A stretch of DNA of 64,000 nt from positions 115,184-179,183 of the forward strand of contig NZ_FQZD01000008.1 in assembly GCF_900141835.1 (NCBI RefSeq), read 5' to 3'. Shown in pieces: positions 8,844 to 17,600 of the stretch. Source of the DNA: Propionispora hippei DSM 15287. Its GTDB lineage: Bacteria; Bacillota; Negativicutes; Propionisporales; Propionisporaceae. Position 1 is the stretch's first letter; every line of letters starts with the position of its first letter. The notes under the pieces were generated by a model. It did no database searches. It had not been told where the DNA came from and was given only the letters and a program-made list of their open reading frames with translations. The position numbers and the translations under genes are program-made.

Positions 8844-10265
8844 ATGTTTCTTGAAACACTTAAAGCCATTTTTGATACCTTTGGTGCTCCGGTATTTGTC
8901 CCGGTCATTATCTTCATCATTTCCAAGATTCTTAAGGTAGACACCAAGAAATCCTTTTTTTCCGCATTGTATGCCGGCGTCGGCCTGCAGGGCTTTACCC
9001 TGCTGTTAAATGCCTTTACACCGATTATTACGCCGGTGGTTAAAAAGATGGTAGAAAGTACGGGCATTCAGTTGCCGGTATTTGACGTAGGCTGGCAGGC
9101 CACCGCACTGGTCGCCTTTTCCACCGAAGCCGGCATGGTCTTCCTCGGCATCGGTCTGGTGGTGCAGACTGTGCTGTTCCTGAGTAAATGGACTTCGGTG
9201 TTCCAGCCCGGTGATTTGTGGAATAACTATTCCTACATGGTTTGGGGTTCCATGGTTTATCTGGTTACGAAAAATATGATGCTGGCTTTGGGCTGCATGA
9301 TTTTATTGAATATGTACAGCTTGCTGATTGCCGAGCTGATGGCCAAACGCTGGTCGACTTATTACAAATATCCCAATTGTACCATTATTGCCATGCATAA
9401 CATTGAAGCTGCCATTTTTACCGTGGTATTTGACCCGCTTTTGAATCTGTTCGGTTTAAACAAGGTAAAACTGAGTCCCCAGGAATTGCAGAAGAAATTG
9501 GGCTTTTTCGGTGAACCGGTTTCACTGGGCCTGCTGCTGGGCATATTCATCGGTATCATGGGTAACTTCAAAAACTTGGGCACCCTGGCAGCCTGGGGAC
9601 AGGTGGCCGTTATGGGTATTGCCACCAGCTCAATTATGGCAATCTTCCCGCGGGTAGCCGGCTTGTTTGCCCAGGCCTTCCTGCCAATCACCGAAGCGGC
9701 CAGAAAATCCATCAAGAAGGATGCCAAGGCGCGGCAATGGTTCCTGGGTGTGAACGATGCCACCGGCTACGGCGAACCGGCCACTTTAATTTCCGGTATT
9801 ATTCTCATTCCGATTATGGTCTTTTTGGCGATTGCCCTTCCCGGCAATCAGGTGCTGCCGGTTGTTGACTTATTGGCACTGCCCTTTATGGTACAAGGGA
9901 TTGTACCGCTGGTTAACGGCAATATCTTCAAGGTACTCATTACCGGTGCCATCTGGTTTAGTGCCGGACTGTACATGTGCACCTATACGGCACCGCTGTT
10001 TACCGAAATCTGCTCAACCGTGGGCGTGCATCTGCCGGTAGGCGCCCTGCTGATCACCAGCTTTAATATTTTAGGCAAACCGCTGATGGGCTTGGTCTTC
10101 CTGGCTTTCCTCAGCCAGTCGCCGCTCCTGATCGGTCTGGCCATTGCCGTCTATCTGGTGCTGTACTTCCTGTTCCGCAAAAATAAGGAAGCCGTATACG
10201 ATTACCTGGATCAGAACGCAATGAAAAATACGGCTGAAGAAGAGAATGGTGCCGTACAAGCATAG
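8844..10265 (+). CDS. PTS EIIC subunit, galactitol type (set 1)
   Basis: 473 residues, about ten hydrophobic segments, homologous in pattern to GatC: an FGAPVFVPVIIFIISKIL first helix, GVGLQGFTLLLNAF, FLGVNDATGYGEPATLISGI and LPGNQVLPVVDLLALPFM. It forms the membrane channel for a polyol. Its C-terminus is charged and cytoplasmic (FLFRKNKEAVYDY). It ends set 1; a long non-coding stretch follows. Confidence 0.9.
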   Translation: MFLETLKAIFDTFGAPVFVPVIIFIISKILKVDTKKSFFSALYAGVGLQGFTLLLNAFTPIITPVVKKMVESTGIQLPVFDVGWQATALVAFSTEAGMVFLGIGLVVQTVLFLSKWTSVFQPGDLWNNYSYMVWGSMVYLVTKNMMLALGCMILLNMYSLLIAELMAKRWSTYYKYPNCTIIAMHNIEAAIFTVVFDPLLNLFGLNKVKLSPQELQKKLGFFGEPVSLGLLLGIFIGIMGNFKNLGTLAAWGQVAVMGIATSSIMAIFPRVAGLFAQAFLPITEAARKSIKKDAKARQWFLGVNDATGYGEPATLISGIILIPIMVFLAIALPGNQVLPVVDLLALPFMVQGIVPLVNGNIFKVLITGAIWFSAGLYMCTYTAPLFTEICSTVGVHLPVGALLITSFNILGKPLMGLVFLAFLSQSPLLIGLAIAVYLVLYFLFRKNKEAVYDYLDQNAMKNTAEEENGAVQA

Positions 10266-10333
10266 GCTGTCCGGGGCTGCCACAACTTGATTTTATTTAT
10301 AACAGCCTGTAGTGTGGAAAAACAGCTAAGGGT

Positions 10334-10500
10334 CCCTTTATCATTGCCACAAAGTGACCCAAAAGGCTAGGCCTGTCTTCCAAAATACTTGAAAAATTGC
10401 CGGCTTACTAAAATCCGTAAACTCGCTGACGCTCAAACAAATACCCAAAGGGCACAGCGCGGATTTCTTAACGTAAGCCGGCAATTTTTCATCCTGCGGA
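10334..10500 (-). repeat. interspersed repeat with self-complementary arms, copy A
   Basis: Arms GAAAAATTGCCGGCTTA (10391-10407) and its perfect complement (10474-10490) enclose a core that, read on the minus strand, contains GTTAAGAAATCCGC, TTGTTTGAGCG and AGCGAGTTT-CGGATTTTA. These blocks, plus flanking TCCGCAGGATG and CAAGT-TTTTGGA...CAGGCCTAG, recur at 40783-40935. No coding frame is convincing in 10266-10700. Confidence 0.75.
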
Positions 10501-10711
10501 ACGTATTTTCCCAGAAAAGGCCGAACGAAGGACCAAAGAACAAGGCTATTACGCTTTTCTTAGAGCGACGATCCCTTTTGCTGGCCGGGATGCGTAAATG
10601 GATGTGTCGATATGCACGAAATGTATGGACTGTTGGCAAAAATGTAGTACTTGGCCGTCAAGCCGCCGGAACGGGGGCATTTGGGGACTGTGGCGAGATA
10701 GCTTTTTTGGT

Positions 10712-10727
10712 TGGCATGTATCTTGCA
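10712..10727 (+). promoter_or_regulatory. sigma-54 (-24/-12) promoter of the gatD-araD unit
   Basis: TGGCAT-N5-TTGCA (10712-10727) differs from the sigma-54 consensus at one base and has the correct GG-GC spacing. It lies 67 bases before the dehydrogenase gene. One of the two LevR-like activators would be needed for its use. Confidence 0.75.
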
Positions 10728-10793
10728 TATTCATAGCGGCAAGAGCGGGACGGTAAGGTAAGCGATGCCGCCCTGCCTGGTAAAGGGAGGAAA

Positions 10794-11849
10794 ATGACGA
10801 TGCAAAAGACGATGAAAGCGGCGGTACTCTACGGCTTGCGGGATATCCGCTGCGAAACGGTGCCTGTGCCGGACATCGGCCGGGAGGATGTACTGGTAAA
10901 AGTAAAGTATGCCGGGATTTGCGGCTCCGATATACCGCGAGCTATGGTGAGCGGCGCCCGCCGCTATCCTTTGATTCTGGGTCATGAGTTTTGCGGGGAA
11001 GTTGCTGCCGTGGGCGAGGCGGTCGATAGCTACCGCCCGGGCGACCGGGTAGCGGTGGCACCCTTGATCCCCTGCGGGAATTGTGAGCATTGCCGGGAGG
11101 GACATTACGGCCTGTGCGAGCATTATAATATCATTGGCACCGGCAGTGACGGGGCGTTTGCCGAATATACCGGAGTGCCGGCCCGGCACCTGCTGCGGTT
11201 GCCGGATCAACTGGATTATGCAACGGCAGCCGGCATTGAACCGGCTACCATCGGCTATCACGGGGTGGCCAAGGGGGGAATTCAGGCCGGCGATACGGTG
11301 GCTGTACTGGGCTGTGGGCCAATTGGCCAACTGACGTTGCAATGGGCTAAACTGTTTGGTGCCGCCACCGTCATTGCCGTGGATATTTTTCCCGAAAAGC
11401 TGGACCTGGCTAAGTCACTGGGCGCCGATATTCTAATCAATTCCCGTAAGTGTGATCCGGTGCAGCGAATTAAGGAGCTTACCGGCGGCGGTGCCCAGGT
11501 GGTACTGGAAACGGCGGGCAGTAAAATCACCCAGGAGCAGGCTGTGCTGGTCGCCCGGAAGCAGGGGAGAGTGGTGTTTTTGGGGATTTCCCACAGTAAC
11601 TTGTCCTTGCAGGAGAAAACGATTGAGGCCATTTTGCGGGGAGAAATTTCCCTGCAGGGTTCCTGGAATTCCTATTCGGCGCCCTATCCCGGCAAAGCCT
11701 GGACAGCGACTCTGGAGTTTATGTCCCAGGGAAAATTGCAGTTTGCGCCGATGATTTCCCATCGGATCAAGCTGGAAGAACTGGCCCATTATCTGGCGGC
11801 CATTGCGGACCGCACTATTTCCTTCAACAAAATTCTTGTGGAAATTTAA
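10794..11849 (+). CDS. gatD: zinc-dependent polyol-phosphate dehydrogenase, GatD-like
   Basis: 351 residues, medium-chain dehydrogenase family. The catalytic zinc site is ICGSD...GHEFCGE; the structural zinc loop is CGNCEHCREGHYGLC; the Rossmann turn is VLGCGPIGQL; near the C-terminus QGSWNSYSAPYPG closely resembles galactitol-1-phosphate 5-dehydrogenase. It would oxidise the phosphorylated polyol delivered by a gat-type PTS to a ketose phosphate. Because an AraD-type enzyme follows 14 bp downstream, the substrate could be a pentitol phosphate; this is inference. AAAGGGAGG precedes the ATG. Confidence 0.78.
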   Translation: MTMQKTMKAAVLYGLRDIRCETVPVPDIGREDVLVKVKYAGICGSDIPRAMVSGARRYPLILGHEFCGEVAAVGEAVDSYRPGDRVAVAPLIPCGNCEHCREGHYGLCEHYNIIGTGSDGAFAEYTGVPARHLLRLPDQLDYATAAGIEPATIGYHGVAKGGIQAGDTVAVLGCGPIGQLTLQWAKLFGAATVIAVDIFPEKLDLAKSLGADILINSRKCDPVQRIKELTGGGAQVVLETAGSKITQEQAVLVARKQGRVVFLGISHSNLSLQEKTIEAILRGEISLQGSWNSYSAPYPGKAWTATLEFMSQGKLQFAPMISHRIKLEELAHYLAAIADRTISFNKILVEI

Positions 11850-11863
11850 GGGGGGGATGAACT

Positions 11864-12553
11864 ATGCTGGAGCAGTTAAAAGAAGAGGTGCTGGCTGCCA
11901 ATCTGGCGCTGCCGGTTCATGGTCTGGTTAAATTTACCTGGGGCAATGTCAGCGGCATCGACCGTGAGCGGGGTTTGGTTGTTATTAAACCCAGTGGCGT
12001 GGACTATGAAAAAATGACCGCCCAGGATTTGGTGGTACTGGACCTGGCGGGCCATCAGGTGGAAGGAAAGTTAAGGCCTTCTTCCGATACGCCGACTCAT
12101 TTGGTGCTATACCGGGCCTACCCTCAGTTAAGGGGCATCGTCCATACCCATTCCACCTGGGCTACGATCTGGGCCCAGTCAGGCCAGAGCCTGCCGGCGC
12201 TCGGCACTACCCATGCCGACCATTTTTACGGCAAGGTGCCTTGCACCCGGGCGTTGACCGAACAGGAAATTGACGGGGATTATGAAGTAGAAACAGGCAA
12301 TGTGATTGTCGAAACGTTCAAGAAACTGGATATTAACAGCATTCCCGGCGTATTGGTACGCAACCACGGGCCTTTTGCCTGGGGCAAGGATGCCCAGGAT
12401 GCGGTGCATAATGCCGTGATTTTAGAGGAAATCTGCCATATGGCTTATCATACGGTGCGGTTAAACAATACCGCCGGCTCCATTCAGCAGTGCCTGCTGG
12501 ATAAGCACTATTTGCGCAAGCATGGCAGCGGGGCGTATTATGGACAGTCTTAG
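11864..12553 (+). CDS. araD: L-ribulose-5-phosphate 4-epimerase
   Basis: 229 residues of the class II aldolase/epimerase family with AraD-specific features: [22 protein letters not shown], the RPSSDTPTH loop, metal ligands [10 protein letters not shown], and [12 protein letters not shown]. In AraD these bind phosphate and zinc and interconvert L-ribulose 5-phosphate and D-xylulose 5-phosphate, which then enters the pentose phosphate pathway. The tight spacing after the GatD-like gene suggests one transcript from the sigma-54 site at 10712. UlaF/SgbE are isofunctional paralogues and cannot be separated from AraD here. Confidence 0.85.
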   Translation: MLEQLKEEVLAANLALPVHGLVKFTWGNVSGIDRERGLVVIKPSGVDYEKMTAQDLVVLDLAGHQVEGKLRPSSDTPTHLVLYRAYPQLRGIVHTHSTWATIWAQSGQSLPALGTTHADHFYGKVPCTRALTEQEIDGDYEVETGNVIVETFKKLDINSIPGVLVRNHGPFAWGKDAQDAVHNAVILEEICHMAYHTVRLNNTAGSIQQCLLDKHYLRKHGSGAYYGQS

Positions 12554-12606
12554 GTAAAGAAAGGAATCGAGGTTAAAGCTTCTATATAGGAAAAAGCAAC
12601 AGGGGA

Positions 12607-12642
12607 AAATCAGCCGAACTATGGGGAGGCTGATTTTTTTAT
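12607..12642 (+). terminator. rho-independent terminator after araD
   Basis: AAATCAGCC and GGCTGATTT form a 9-bp stem that ends in a run of T. It closes the gatD-araD unit. Confidence 0.88.
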
Positions 12643-12645
12643 TTA

Positions 12646-12912
12646 CCGGGGAATCCTAACTTTTCAAGACCTGGGGGAAGCAGGGGTTACAGGAGAACAA
12701 CGAGAATAGTTTAAACAGACTGTTTTTCGGCTATTTTTGGTTGGCAATGCAGTGAAAATTATGCAAAGCTGACCGGATGAAACAATCGAGAGGACGATTG
12801 TTTTAATGAGCCAGATACGGGGGGGAAACCTAAAGGCTAGCGGTGATCTTTTTGGGGGCTTGCTGACGTGTCCGGGCGAATAAATCAGGGTTTTATAATA
12901 AGGAGAAGGCGT
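12646..12912 (+). other. intergenic region upstream of PTS set 2
   Basis: No gene is seen. A small hairpin with stem AACAATCG/CGATTGTT (12781-12802) is followed by TTT and could be a terminator or an operator. A TTGGCAATGC sequence at 12741 resembles a -24 box but lacks a -12 box at the right distance, so no sigma-54 promoter is called. Confidence 0.4.
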
Positions 12913-13380
12913 ATGTCCATTGAAAGGTACTGCAATCAGGATTTGATTTTATTTTCAACGTTGTCCGTAAAGGAGGATATACTAAGCTATATGGCAGCCT
13001 GCTTATGGCGGCACGGTTATACGAAAGAGAGTTACCGGGAGGCTGTTTTGGCACGGGAAAGGGTGTATCCTACGGGACTTGGCGGCGAAACGATCGGAAT
13101 TGCCATTCCGCATACCGATATTGTTCATGTGATTAAACCGGCGATTTGCCTTTGCATATTGAAAGATCCTGTGCAATTCGGCCTAATGGGGGGCGAGGAT
13201 GCGGAAACGGTGCGGGTGTCGGTTGTTTTTATGCTGGCGCTGAGGGAACCGGAAAAACAATTGGAGGTGTTGCAAATGGTTATTACCATGCTGGAACAGG
13301 AGCATTACCTGAAATCTCTGCTGCAGTGTTGTTCGACAGAGGAAGCTTTGTCTGTTCTGGTACAGGCAGCAAGCCGTTAA
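12913..13380 (+). CDS. PTS EIIA subunit, galactitol/fructose type (set 2)
   Basis: 155 residues with the EIIA-2 pattern: GYTKESYREAVLARE, YPTGL, and AIPHTD with His67 as the phosphorylation site. AAGGAG (12900-12905) lies 7 bases before the ATG at 12913; an in-frame GTG at 12868 is rejected because its leader is not conserved. It begins the second EIIA-EIIB-EIIC set and is followed 33 bp later by EIIB. Confidence 0.85.
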   Translation: MSIERYCNQDLILFSTLSVKEDILSYMAACLWRHGYTKESYREAVLARERVYPTGLGGETIGIAIPHTDIVHVIKPAICLCILKDPVQFGLMGGEDAETVRVSVVFMLALREPEKQLEVLQMVITMLEQEHYLKSLLQCCSTEEALSVLVQAASR

Positions 13381-13413
13381 TCATGGATGACAAATAAGGC
13401 GGGAGGAAACGGG

Positions 13414-13710
13414 ATGGCGATCAAAAAGAGAATTTATATTTGCTGTGGCACAGGCATTGCCACTTCGACGGTTATCGCAAGAAAACTTAATGAGGTGCTC
13501 AAACAGTATAAAATTACGGCTGATGTCAGTCAGTGTAAGCTGACGGAAGTTGTCTCACGCGTGAGGGCCGTTAAGCCTGATTTGGTCATTAGCGCCACGC
13601 AGATTCCCGGCGGCATAGGGGATGTGCCGGTTTTGCTTGGACGGGCCTTTCTTACCGGAGTTAATAAGCAGCAGCTTATTGCGGACGTTGTTGCCATTTT
13701 GGAAAAATAA
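13414..13710 (+). CDS. PTS EIIB subunit, galactitol type (set 2)
   Basis: 98 residues. RIYICCGTGIATSTV is the GatB P-loop; Cys11, directly before GTG, is the expected phosphocysteine. GRAFLTGVNKQQLIADV is the usual C-terminal helix. GGGAGG (13401-13406) supports the ATG at 13414. Confidence 0.88.
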   Translation: MAIKKRIYICCGTGIATSTVIARKLNEVLKQYKITADVSQCKLTEVVSRVRAVKPDLVISATQIPGGIGDVPVLLGRAFLTGVNKQQLIADVVAILEK

Positions 13711-13739
13711 AGTACAGTTAAGTATGCGGGAGCAGATAT

Positions 13740-15011
13740 ATGGAGCTTATCCTGAAGGTTTTTACCTATGTTATCGGCTTAGGCGTAACGGTCATGATGC
13801 CGATTATTATTACGATCTTGGGTCTTATCTTTCGTAAAGATTTTTCCGTGTCTTTTAGGGCCGGTCTTACCGTTGGCATGGGCTTTGTCGGACTGAAAAC
13901 CATCATCAGCTTGTTGCTGCATACCATCGGCCCGGTTAACCAGGGGCTGGTGGAGCGGCTGGGGTTCAAGCTGACAGCGGTTGATATGGGCTGGAGCTTC
14001 GGCTCTTCCATTGCCTGGGGGACAGAGGTAGTGCCTTTCGTGTTTTTGGCTATTGTCGGCACCAATGTAGCTATGGTGTTTTTAGGCTGGACTAAGACGA
14101 TGGATATTGATATATGGAACTTCTGGCATCCCTTATTTATTGCCAGCGGCCTGTATATGACGACAGGGAGCATGCTGCTTGCCGTGATTAGCGCGGTAAT
14201 TAATATGGCTATTATTTTTAAAGTGGCCGACTGGACGCAGAAGGATTGTGAAGAGGTGCTGGGGCTGGATGGAATCTCGCTTCCCCATATTCAGACTTCC
14301 GCCTGGGCCCTGGTGGGCTATCCGCTGAACTGGATACTGGATCAAATTCCAGTGATAAAAGATATTAACTGGACGACCGAGGGGGTTCAGGAAAAGCTTG
14401 GACTCATTGGTGAACCGATGATCATGGGGTTGATCATTGGTTTGGTATTGGCCTGGGCGGCCGGGTTTGATTTTGCCCAGAGCGTCCAGACCGGCGTTGT
14501 CGTTGCCGGTTGCCTGGTGCTGATGCCGCGGATGGTGTCGCTGCTCATGGACGGGTTGATCGTGATCGCCGAGGCGGCCAAGGAATTTATGGAAAGCCGG
14601 TTTCATGGGCGTAAAATCTATATCGGGCTGGATTCATCGGTAGCGATCGGCCATCCCTTTGTTATGGCCATGGGACTTTTAATGATTCCGGTTGTTATGG
14701 GACTGGCCTTTATTCTGCCGGGCAATACCACACTGCCGCTGGCTGATTTGTCGGTTTTGAGCTTTTTCATGGTTTATGCCATTGTTCCCTCGAAGGGTAA
14801 CTTGTTCCGGGGAATTGTGATCGGTGTGGTCATTTCCATTATTCTTTTGTATGTTTCCAGCTATGCTGCCCCGGTCATGACCCAGTTAGCCGGGCAGTTG
14901 AAAATTGCCATGCCGCCGGGCACTATGCAGATTACCTCACTGGCTCTGGGGGCTCAGTGGTATACCTGGCTGGTGTATGCCGCCCTGAACTGGCTTGGTG
15001 GTGGCGGCTGA
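13740..15011 (+). CDS. PTS EIIC subunit, galactitol type (set 2)
   Basis: 423 residues with about ten hydrophobic helices. VTVMMPIIITILGLIF, GVGF-like GMGFVGLKTIISLL, YIGLDSSVAIGHPFVMAMG and LPGNTTLPLADLSVLSFF match the GatC family. It is some 50 residues shorter than the set 1 protein, mostly at the C-terminus, which ends at WLGGGG. It resembles the set 3 EIIC (16182) more than set 1, suggesting a local duplication. Confidence 0.88.
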   Translation: MELILKVFTYVIGLGVTVMMPIIITILGLIFRKDFSVSFRAGLTVGMGFVGLKTIISLLLHTIGPVNQGLVERLGFKLTAVDMGWSFGSSIAWGTEVVPFVFLAIVGTNVAMVFLGWTKTMDIDIWNFWHPLFIASGLYMTTGSMLLAVISAVINMAIIFKVADWTQKDCEEVLGLDGISLPHIQTSAWALVGYPLNWILDQIPVIKDINWTTEGVQEKLGLIGEPMIMGLIIGLVLAWAAGFDFAQSVQTGVVVAGCLVLMPRMVSLLMDGLIVIAEAAKEFMESRFHGRKIYIGLDSSVAIGHPFVMAMGLLMIPVVMGLAFILPGNTTLPLADLSVLSFFMVYAIVPSKGNLFRGIVIGVVISIILLYVSSYAAPVMTQLAGQLKIAMPPGTMQITSLALGAQWYTWLVYAALNWLGGGG

Positions 15012-15047
15012 GCAGAAGTTTCTGCTCGGGAGACAGAAGAGAAAATA

Positions 15048-15087
15048 ACAAAAGCGGCTTGGACAGCAAAGTCCAGGCCGCTTTTGT
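15048..15087 (+). terminator. terminator hairpin after PTS set 2
   Basis: ACAAAAGCGGCTTGGAC and GTCCAGGCCGCTTTTGT form a 17-bp stem with one wobble pair and a 6-base loop. There is no T-run outside the stem, but TTTTGT lies at its 3' side. The stem could also terminate the opposite strand. Confidence 0.75.
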
Positions 15088-15264
15088 CGCAGTCCGGAAA
15101 TTTTTCAGGGGTAGCCGATAGGTGTGGGCTGTAACCAAAACAGCAAAATGGTTTGCAGATAATGTTAGCATAGCGGCCGGCGGTATAATTTGTTGGCTTT
15201 AAGGAGTATGGCAGGTGAGGCGGCGGTGGTTTTGCCGGTCATTGAGACAGGGGATTTTTTGGTT

Positions 15265-15280
15265 TGGCACAACACTTGCA
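15265..15280 (+). promoter_or_regulatory. sigma-54 (-24/-12) promoter of PTS set 3
   Basis: TTGGCAC-AACAC-TTGCA gives a full match to the sigma-54 consensus. Start of transcription would be near 15292, which excludes the upstream in-frame starts at 15190 and 15215 and supports the GTG at 15353 as the start of the EIIA gene. The rest of 15088-15352 shows no gene. Confidence 0.9.
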
Positions 15281-15352
15281 TTAAAAATAGGCAGGCGGAA
15301 GGCTCTTTCCCCAAACAGGAAAATCATAGGAGCAAAGGAGGATTTACGCACC

Positions 15353-15817
15353 GTGGATTTTACTCAGCTACTTAGGCAAGAACTGATGATTGTGCCGCTT
15401 CAGGCCAATAGCCGGGAAGCAGCATTGGAAAAAATGGCCGACCGGCTGTGGCAGCAGGGGTATGTAAAAAATTCGTATTTGGCGGCGGTAAAAAAGCGGG
15501 AAATTAGTTTTCCAACCGGACTGTCGACAGGAAGCATCAATGTGGCTATTCCACATACCGATGCGGAGCATGTATTGCAGGCAGCTATGGCAGTGGGCGT
15601 GCTGGACAGGCCGGTTTTGTTTTCCAGTATGGAAAACCCTCAGCAAACAATTGCAGTATCACTGATCTTTATGCTGGCGTTGAAAGAACCGCATGAACAG
15701 CCGGTGTTCTTGCAAAAAGTTGCCGGTATATTGGAAAATGAAGGCTTGCTGCAAAGTTTAGTTTTGCAAACTGACACAGCTGGTGCGTACCGTTTGTTAT
15801 TTGGCGTGTTTTCGTAA
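15353..15817 (+). CDS. PTS EIIA subunit, galactitol/fructose type (set 3)
   Basis: 154 residues from a GTG start. AAAGGAGG at 15334-15341 lies 11 bases upstream. The frame remains open upstream to 15215, but that part overlaps the sigma-54 promoter and has no family similarity. The protein has GYVKNSYLAAVKKRE, FPTGL and AIPHTD (His68, phosphorylation site). It should feed the EIIB at 15869 and the EIIC at 16182. Confidence 0.85.
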   Translation: MDFTQLLRQELMIVPLQANSREAALEKMADRLWQQGYVKNSYLAAVKKREISFPTGLSTGSINVAIPHTDAEHVLQAAMAVGVLDRPVLFSSMENPQQTIAVSLIFMLALKEPHEQPVFLQKVAGILENEGLLQSLVLQTDTAGAYRLLFGVFS

Positions 15818-15868
15818 GGTCCGGACGGTAAGATAATGCAAAATCATAAAGAGTAGGGGGATTGGACA

Positions 15869-16162
15869 ATGGCTGGTGAAAAAAGAATTCTGGTTGCCTG
15901 CGGGGCAGGCGTATGCACATCCACTATGGCGATTAACAAACTGAGAGACGCGCTGGACAAGAGAGGCAAGCTCAAATTGGTGAAGATCAGTCAGTGCAAA
16001 ATTGCCGAAATTTCATCGATGGCGGCAGCGCATGATTTGGTTGTCGCTACGACGCAGGTATCGGCTAAGATTTCGATTCCGGTCGTTACGGGGACTGCTT
16101 TCTTAACAGGGGTTGGGATAGACCGGGTTGTGGAAGAGATCATCGGGCATTTGAAAATTTAA
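15869..16162 (+). CDS. PTS EIIB subunit, galactitol type (set 3)
   Basis: 97 residues. The P-loop ILVACGAGVCTSTMA contains Cys11, the expected phosphocysteine; GTAFLTGVGIDRVVEEI is the family's C-terminal helix. It is similar in pattern to the set 2 EIIB. AGGGGG precedes the ATG, and the EIIC gene starts 19 bp downstream. Confidence 0.9.
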   Translation: MAGEKRILVACGAGVCTSTMAINKLRDALDKRGKLKLVKISQCKIAEISSMAAAHDLVVATTQVSAKISIPVVTGTAFLTGVGIDRVVEEIIGHLKI

Positions 16163-16181
16163 AACAGGGGGGGACGAAGCT

Positions 16182-17531
16182 ATGGAAATTATCAATTACA
16201 TTGTCAGCCTCGGCGCCAGCGTAATGATGCCGATCATTATCACTATATTGGGAGTATGCCTGGGCGCCAAATTGAGCCGGGCCATTCGTTCCGGACTGAC
16301 GGTTGGCGTAGGATTTATCGGGCTGAATTTAGTCATCGGATTGTTGACAAGTACGCTGGGGCCGGCGTCGCATACTATGGTGGAACGTCTGGGCTTGCAC
16401 CTGACCGTTATTGATGTGGGTTGGCCGGCGGCTGCAGCCATTGCGTTCGCCTCGACGGTGGGGGCTATTATTATTCCGATCGGTTTGGCAGTCAATGTGA
16501 TCTTGCTGCTTACCAAGCAAACCAGAACGATTGATGTGGATATTTGGGATTACTGGCATTTTGCTTTTACCGGTGCTTTGGTTACCGCAGCAACCGACAG
16601 CATTTTCTGGGGAGGCTTTGCGGCGGTTGTCAACATGATTATCGTATTTTATTTGGCTGATTGGACGGCGCCGGGAGTGGAAGAATACAACAAATTACCC
16701 GGCGTTTCCTTGCCGCACGGTTTTTCGGCGGCCTATGTACCGATTGCCATTGTGATTAACAAGGCGATTGATATGATTCCGGGGATTAGAAATATCAAGG
16801 CTGATCCGGAAACTTTGCAGGAACGGTTTGGGATTTTTGGGGAACCGATTATTATCGGCAGTGTATTGGGACTAATTATCGGCGTTCTAGCCGGCTATGA
16901 TGTTAAGACGATATTAACGGTAGGTATCACCATGGGGGGCTGCCTGGTTTTGATTCCGAAAATGGCAGCCATGCTGATGGAAGGCTTGTTACCTATATCT
17001 GATTCGGCTCAGGAATTTATTCAAAAACGGTTCAAAAATGCCGGAAAAATTTACATCGGTTTGGATTCGGCCGTGGCCATCGGTCACCCGGCTTGCATGG
17101 CTGCTGCCTTGGTGCTGGTGCCTATCACCATCATTCTGGCTGCCGTGCTGCCCGGCAACCGCGTACTGCCGTTTGCCGATCTGGCTGTGCTGCCGTTTAT
17201 GCTGGCTATGGTAGTTCCTGTCACGCGGGGCAATGTATTCAGAACCTTTATTGTCGGACTGGTCATGGTGGTTGTAGGTTTGCTGATTGCAACCGATATG
17301 GCACCACTGCATACCCAACTGGCCATCAACGCTAATTTCAAAATGCCGAGCGGTGCTACCCAGATTGCCTCCATTTGTGACGGAGCCAATCCCTTAACCT
17401 GGCTAATATTGCAGATAACCGGTCTTAAAGCGGTGGGCGTAGCCGTGTTGGTTGCCATTATCGGCGTTATGGCTGTGATCAACAAAAAGATTACCAAACG
17501 GCGGGATGCCGTGGAAGATTTACAGGCTTGA
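16182..17531 (+). CDS. PTS EIIC subunit, galactitol type (set 3)
   Basis: 449 residues, multi-helix. SVMMPIIITILGVCLG, VGVGFIGLNLVIGLL, YIGLDSAVAIGHPACMAA and LPGNRVLPFADLAVLPFM are GatC-family motifs shared with set 2. The cytoplasmic tail is charged (NKKITKRRDAVED). The aldolase gene follows after a hairpin, indicating co-transcription with partial termination or processing. Confidence 0.9.
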   Translation: MEIINYIVSLGASVMMPIIITILGVCLGAKLSRAIRSGLTVGVGFIGLNLVIGLLTSTLGPASHTMVERLGLHLTVIDVGWPAAAAIAFASTVGAIIIPIGLAVNVILLLTKQTRTIDVDIWDYWHFAFTGALVTAATDSIFWGGFAAVVNMIIVFYLADWTAPGVEEYNKLPGVSLPHGFSAAYVPIAIVINKAIDMIPGIRNIKADPETLQERFGIFGEPIIIGSVLGLIIGVLAGYDVKTILTVGITMGGCLVLIPKMAAMLMEGLLPISDSAQEFIQKRFKNAGKIYIGLDSAVAIGHPACMAAALVLVPITIILAAVLPGNRVLPFADLAVLPFMLAMVVPVTRGNVFRTFIVGLVMVVVGLLIATDMAPLHTQLAINANFKMPSGATQIASICDGANPLTWLILQITGLKAVGVAVLVAIIGVMAVINKKITKRRDAVEDLQA

Positions 17532-17540
17532 TTAATACAA

Positions 17541-17576
17541 AGCGTGGTTCCTGGAGCATGAGGCGGGAACCGCGCT
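17541..17576 (+). terminator. intercistronic hairpin between EIIC and aldolase
   Basis: AGCGTGGTTCC and GGAACCGCGCT form an 11-bp stem with one wobble pair. It lacks a T-run, so it may protect or process the message rather than end it. Confidence 0.5.
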
Positions 17577-17600
17577 GCCACAGCAAAGGAGGAAACCGGC

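Noticed and set aside
10389..10736. A 115-codon frame in the 10.3-10.7 kb intergenic region, and overlapping minus-strand frames.
   Set aside because: They cover repeat copy A and the sigma-54 promoter and have no family similarity.
12741..12766. A possible sigma-54 promoter (TTGGCA...ATGCAAAG) upstream of PTS set 2.
   Set aside because: The GG and GC elements are 20 bases apart instead of 12.
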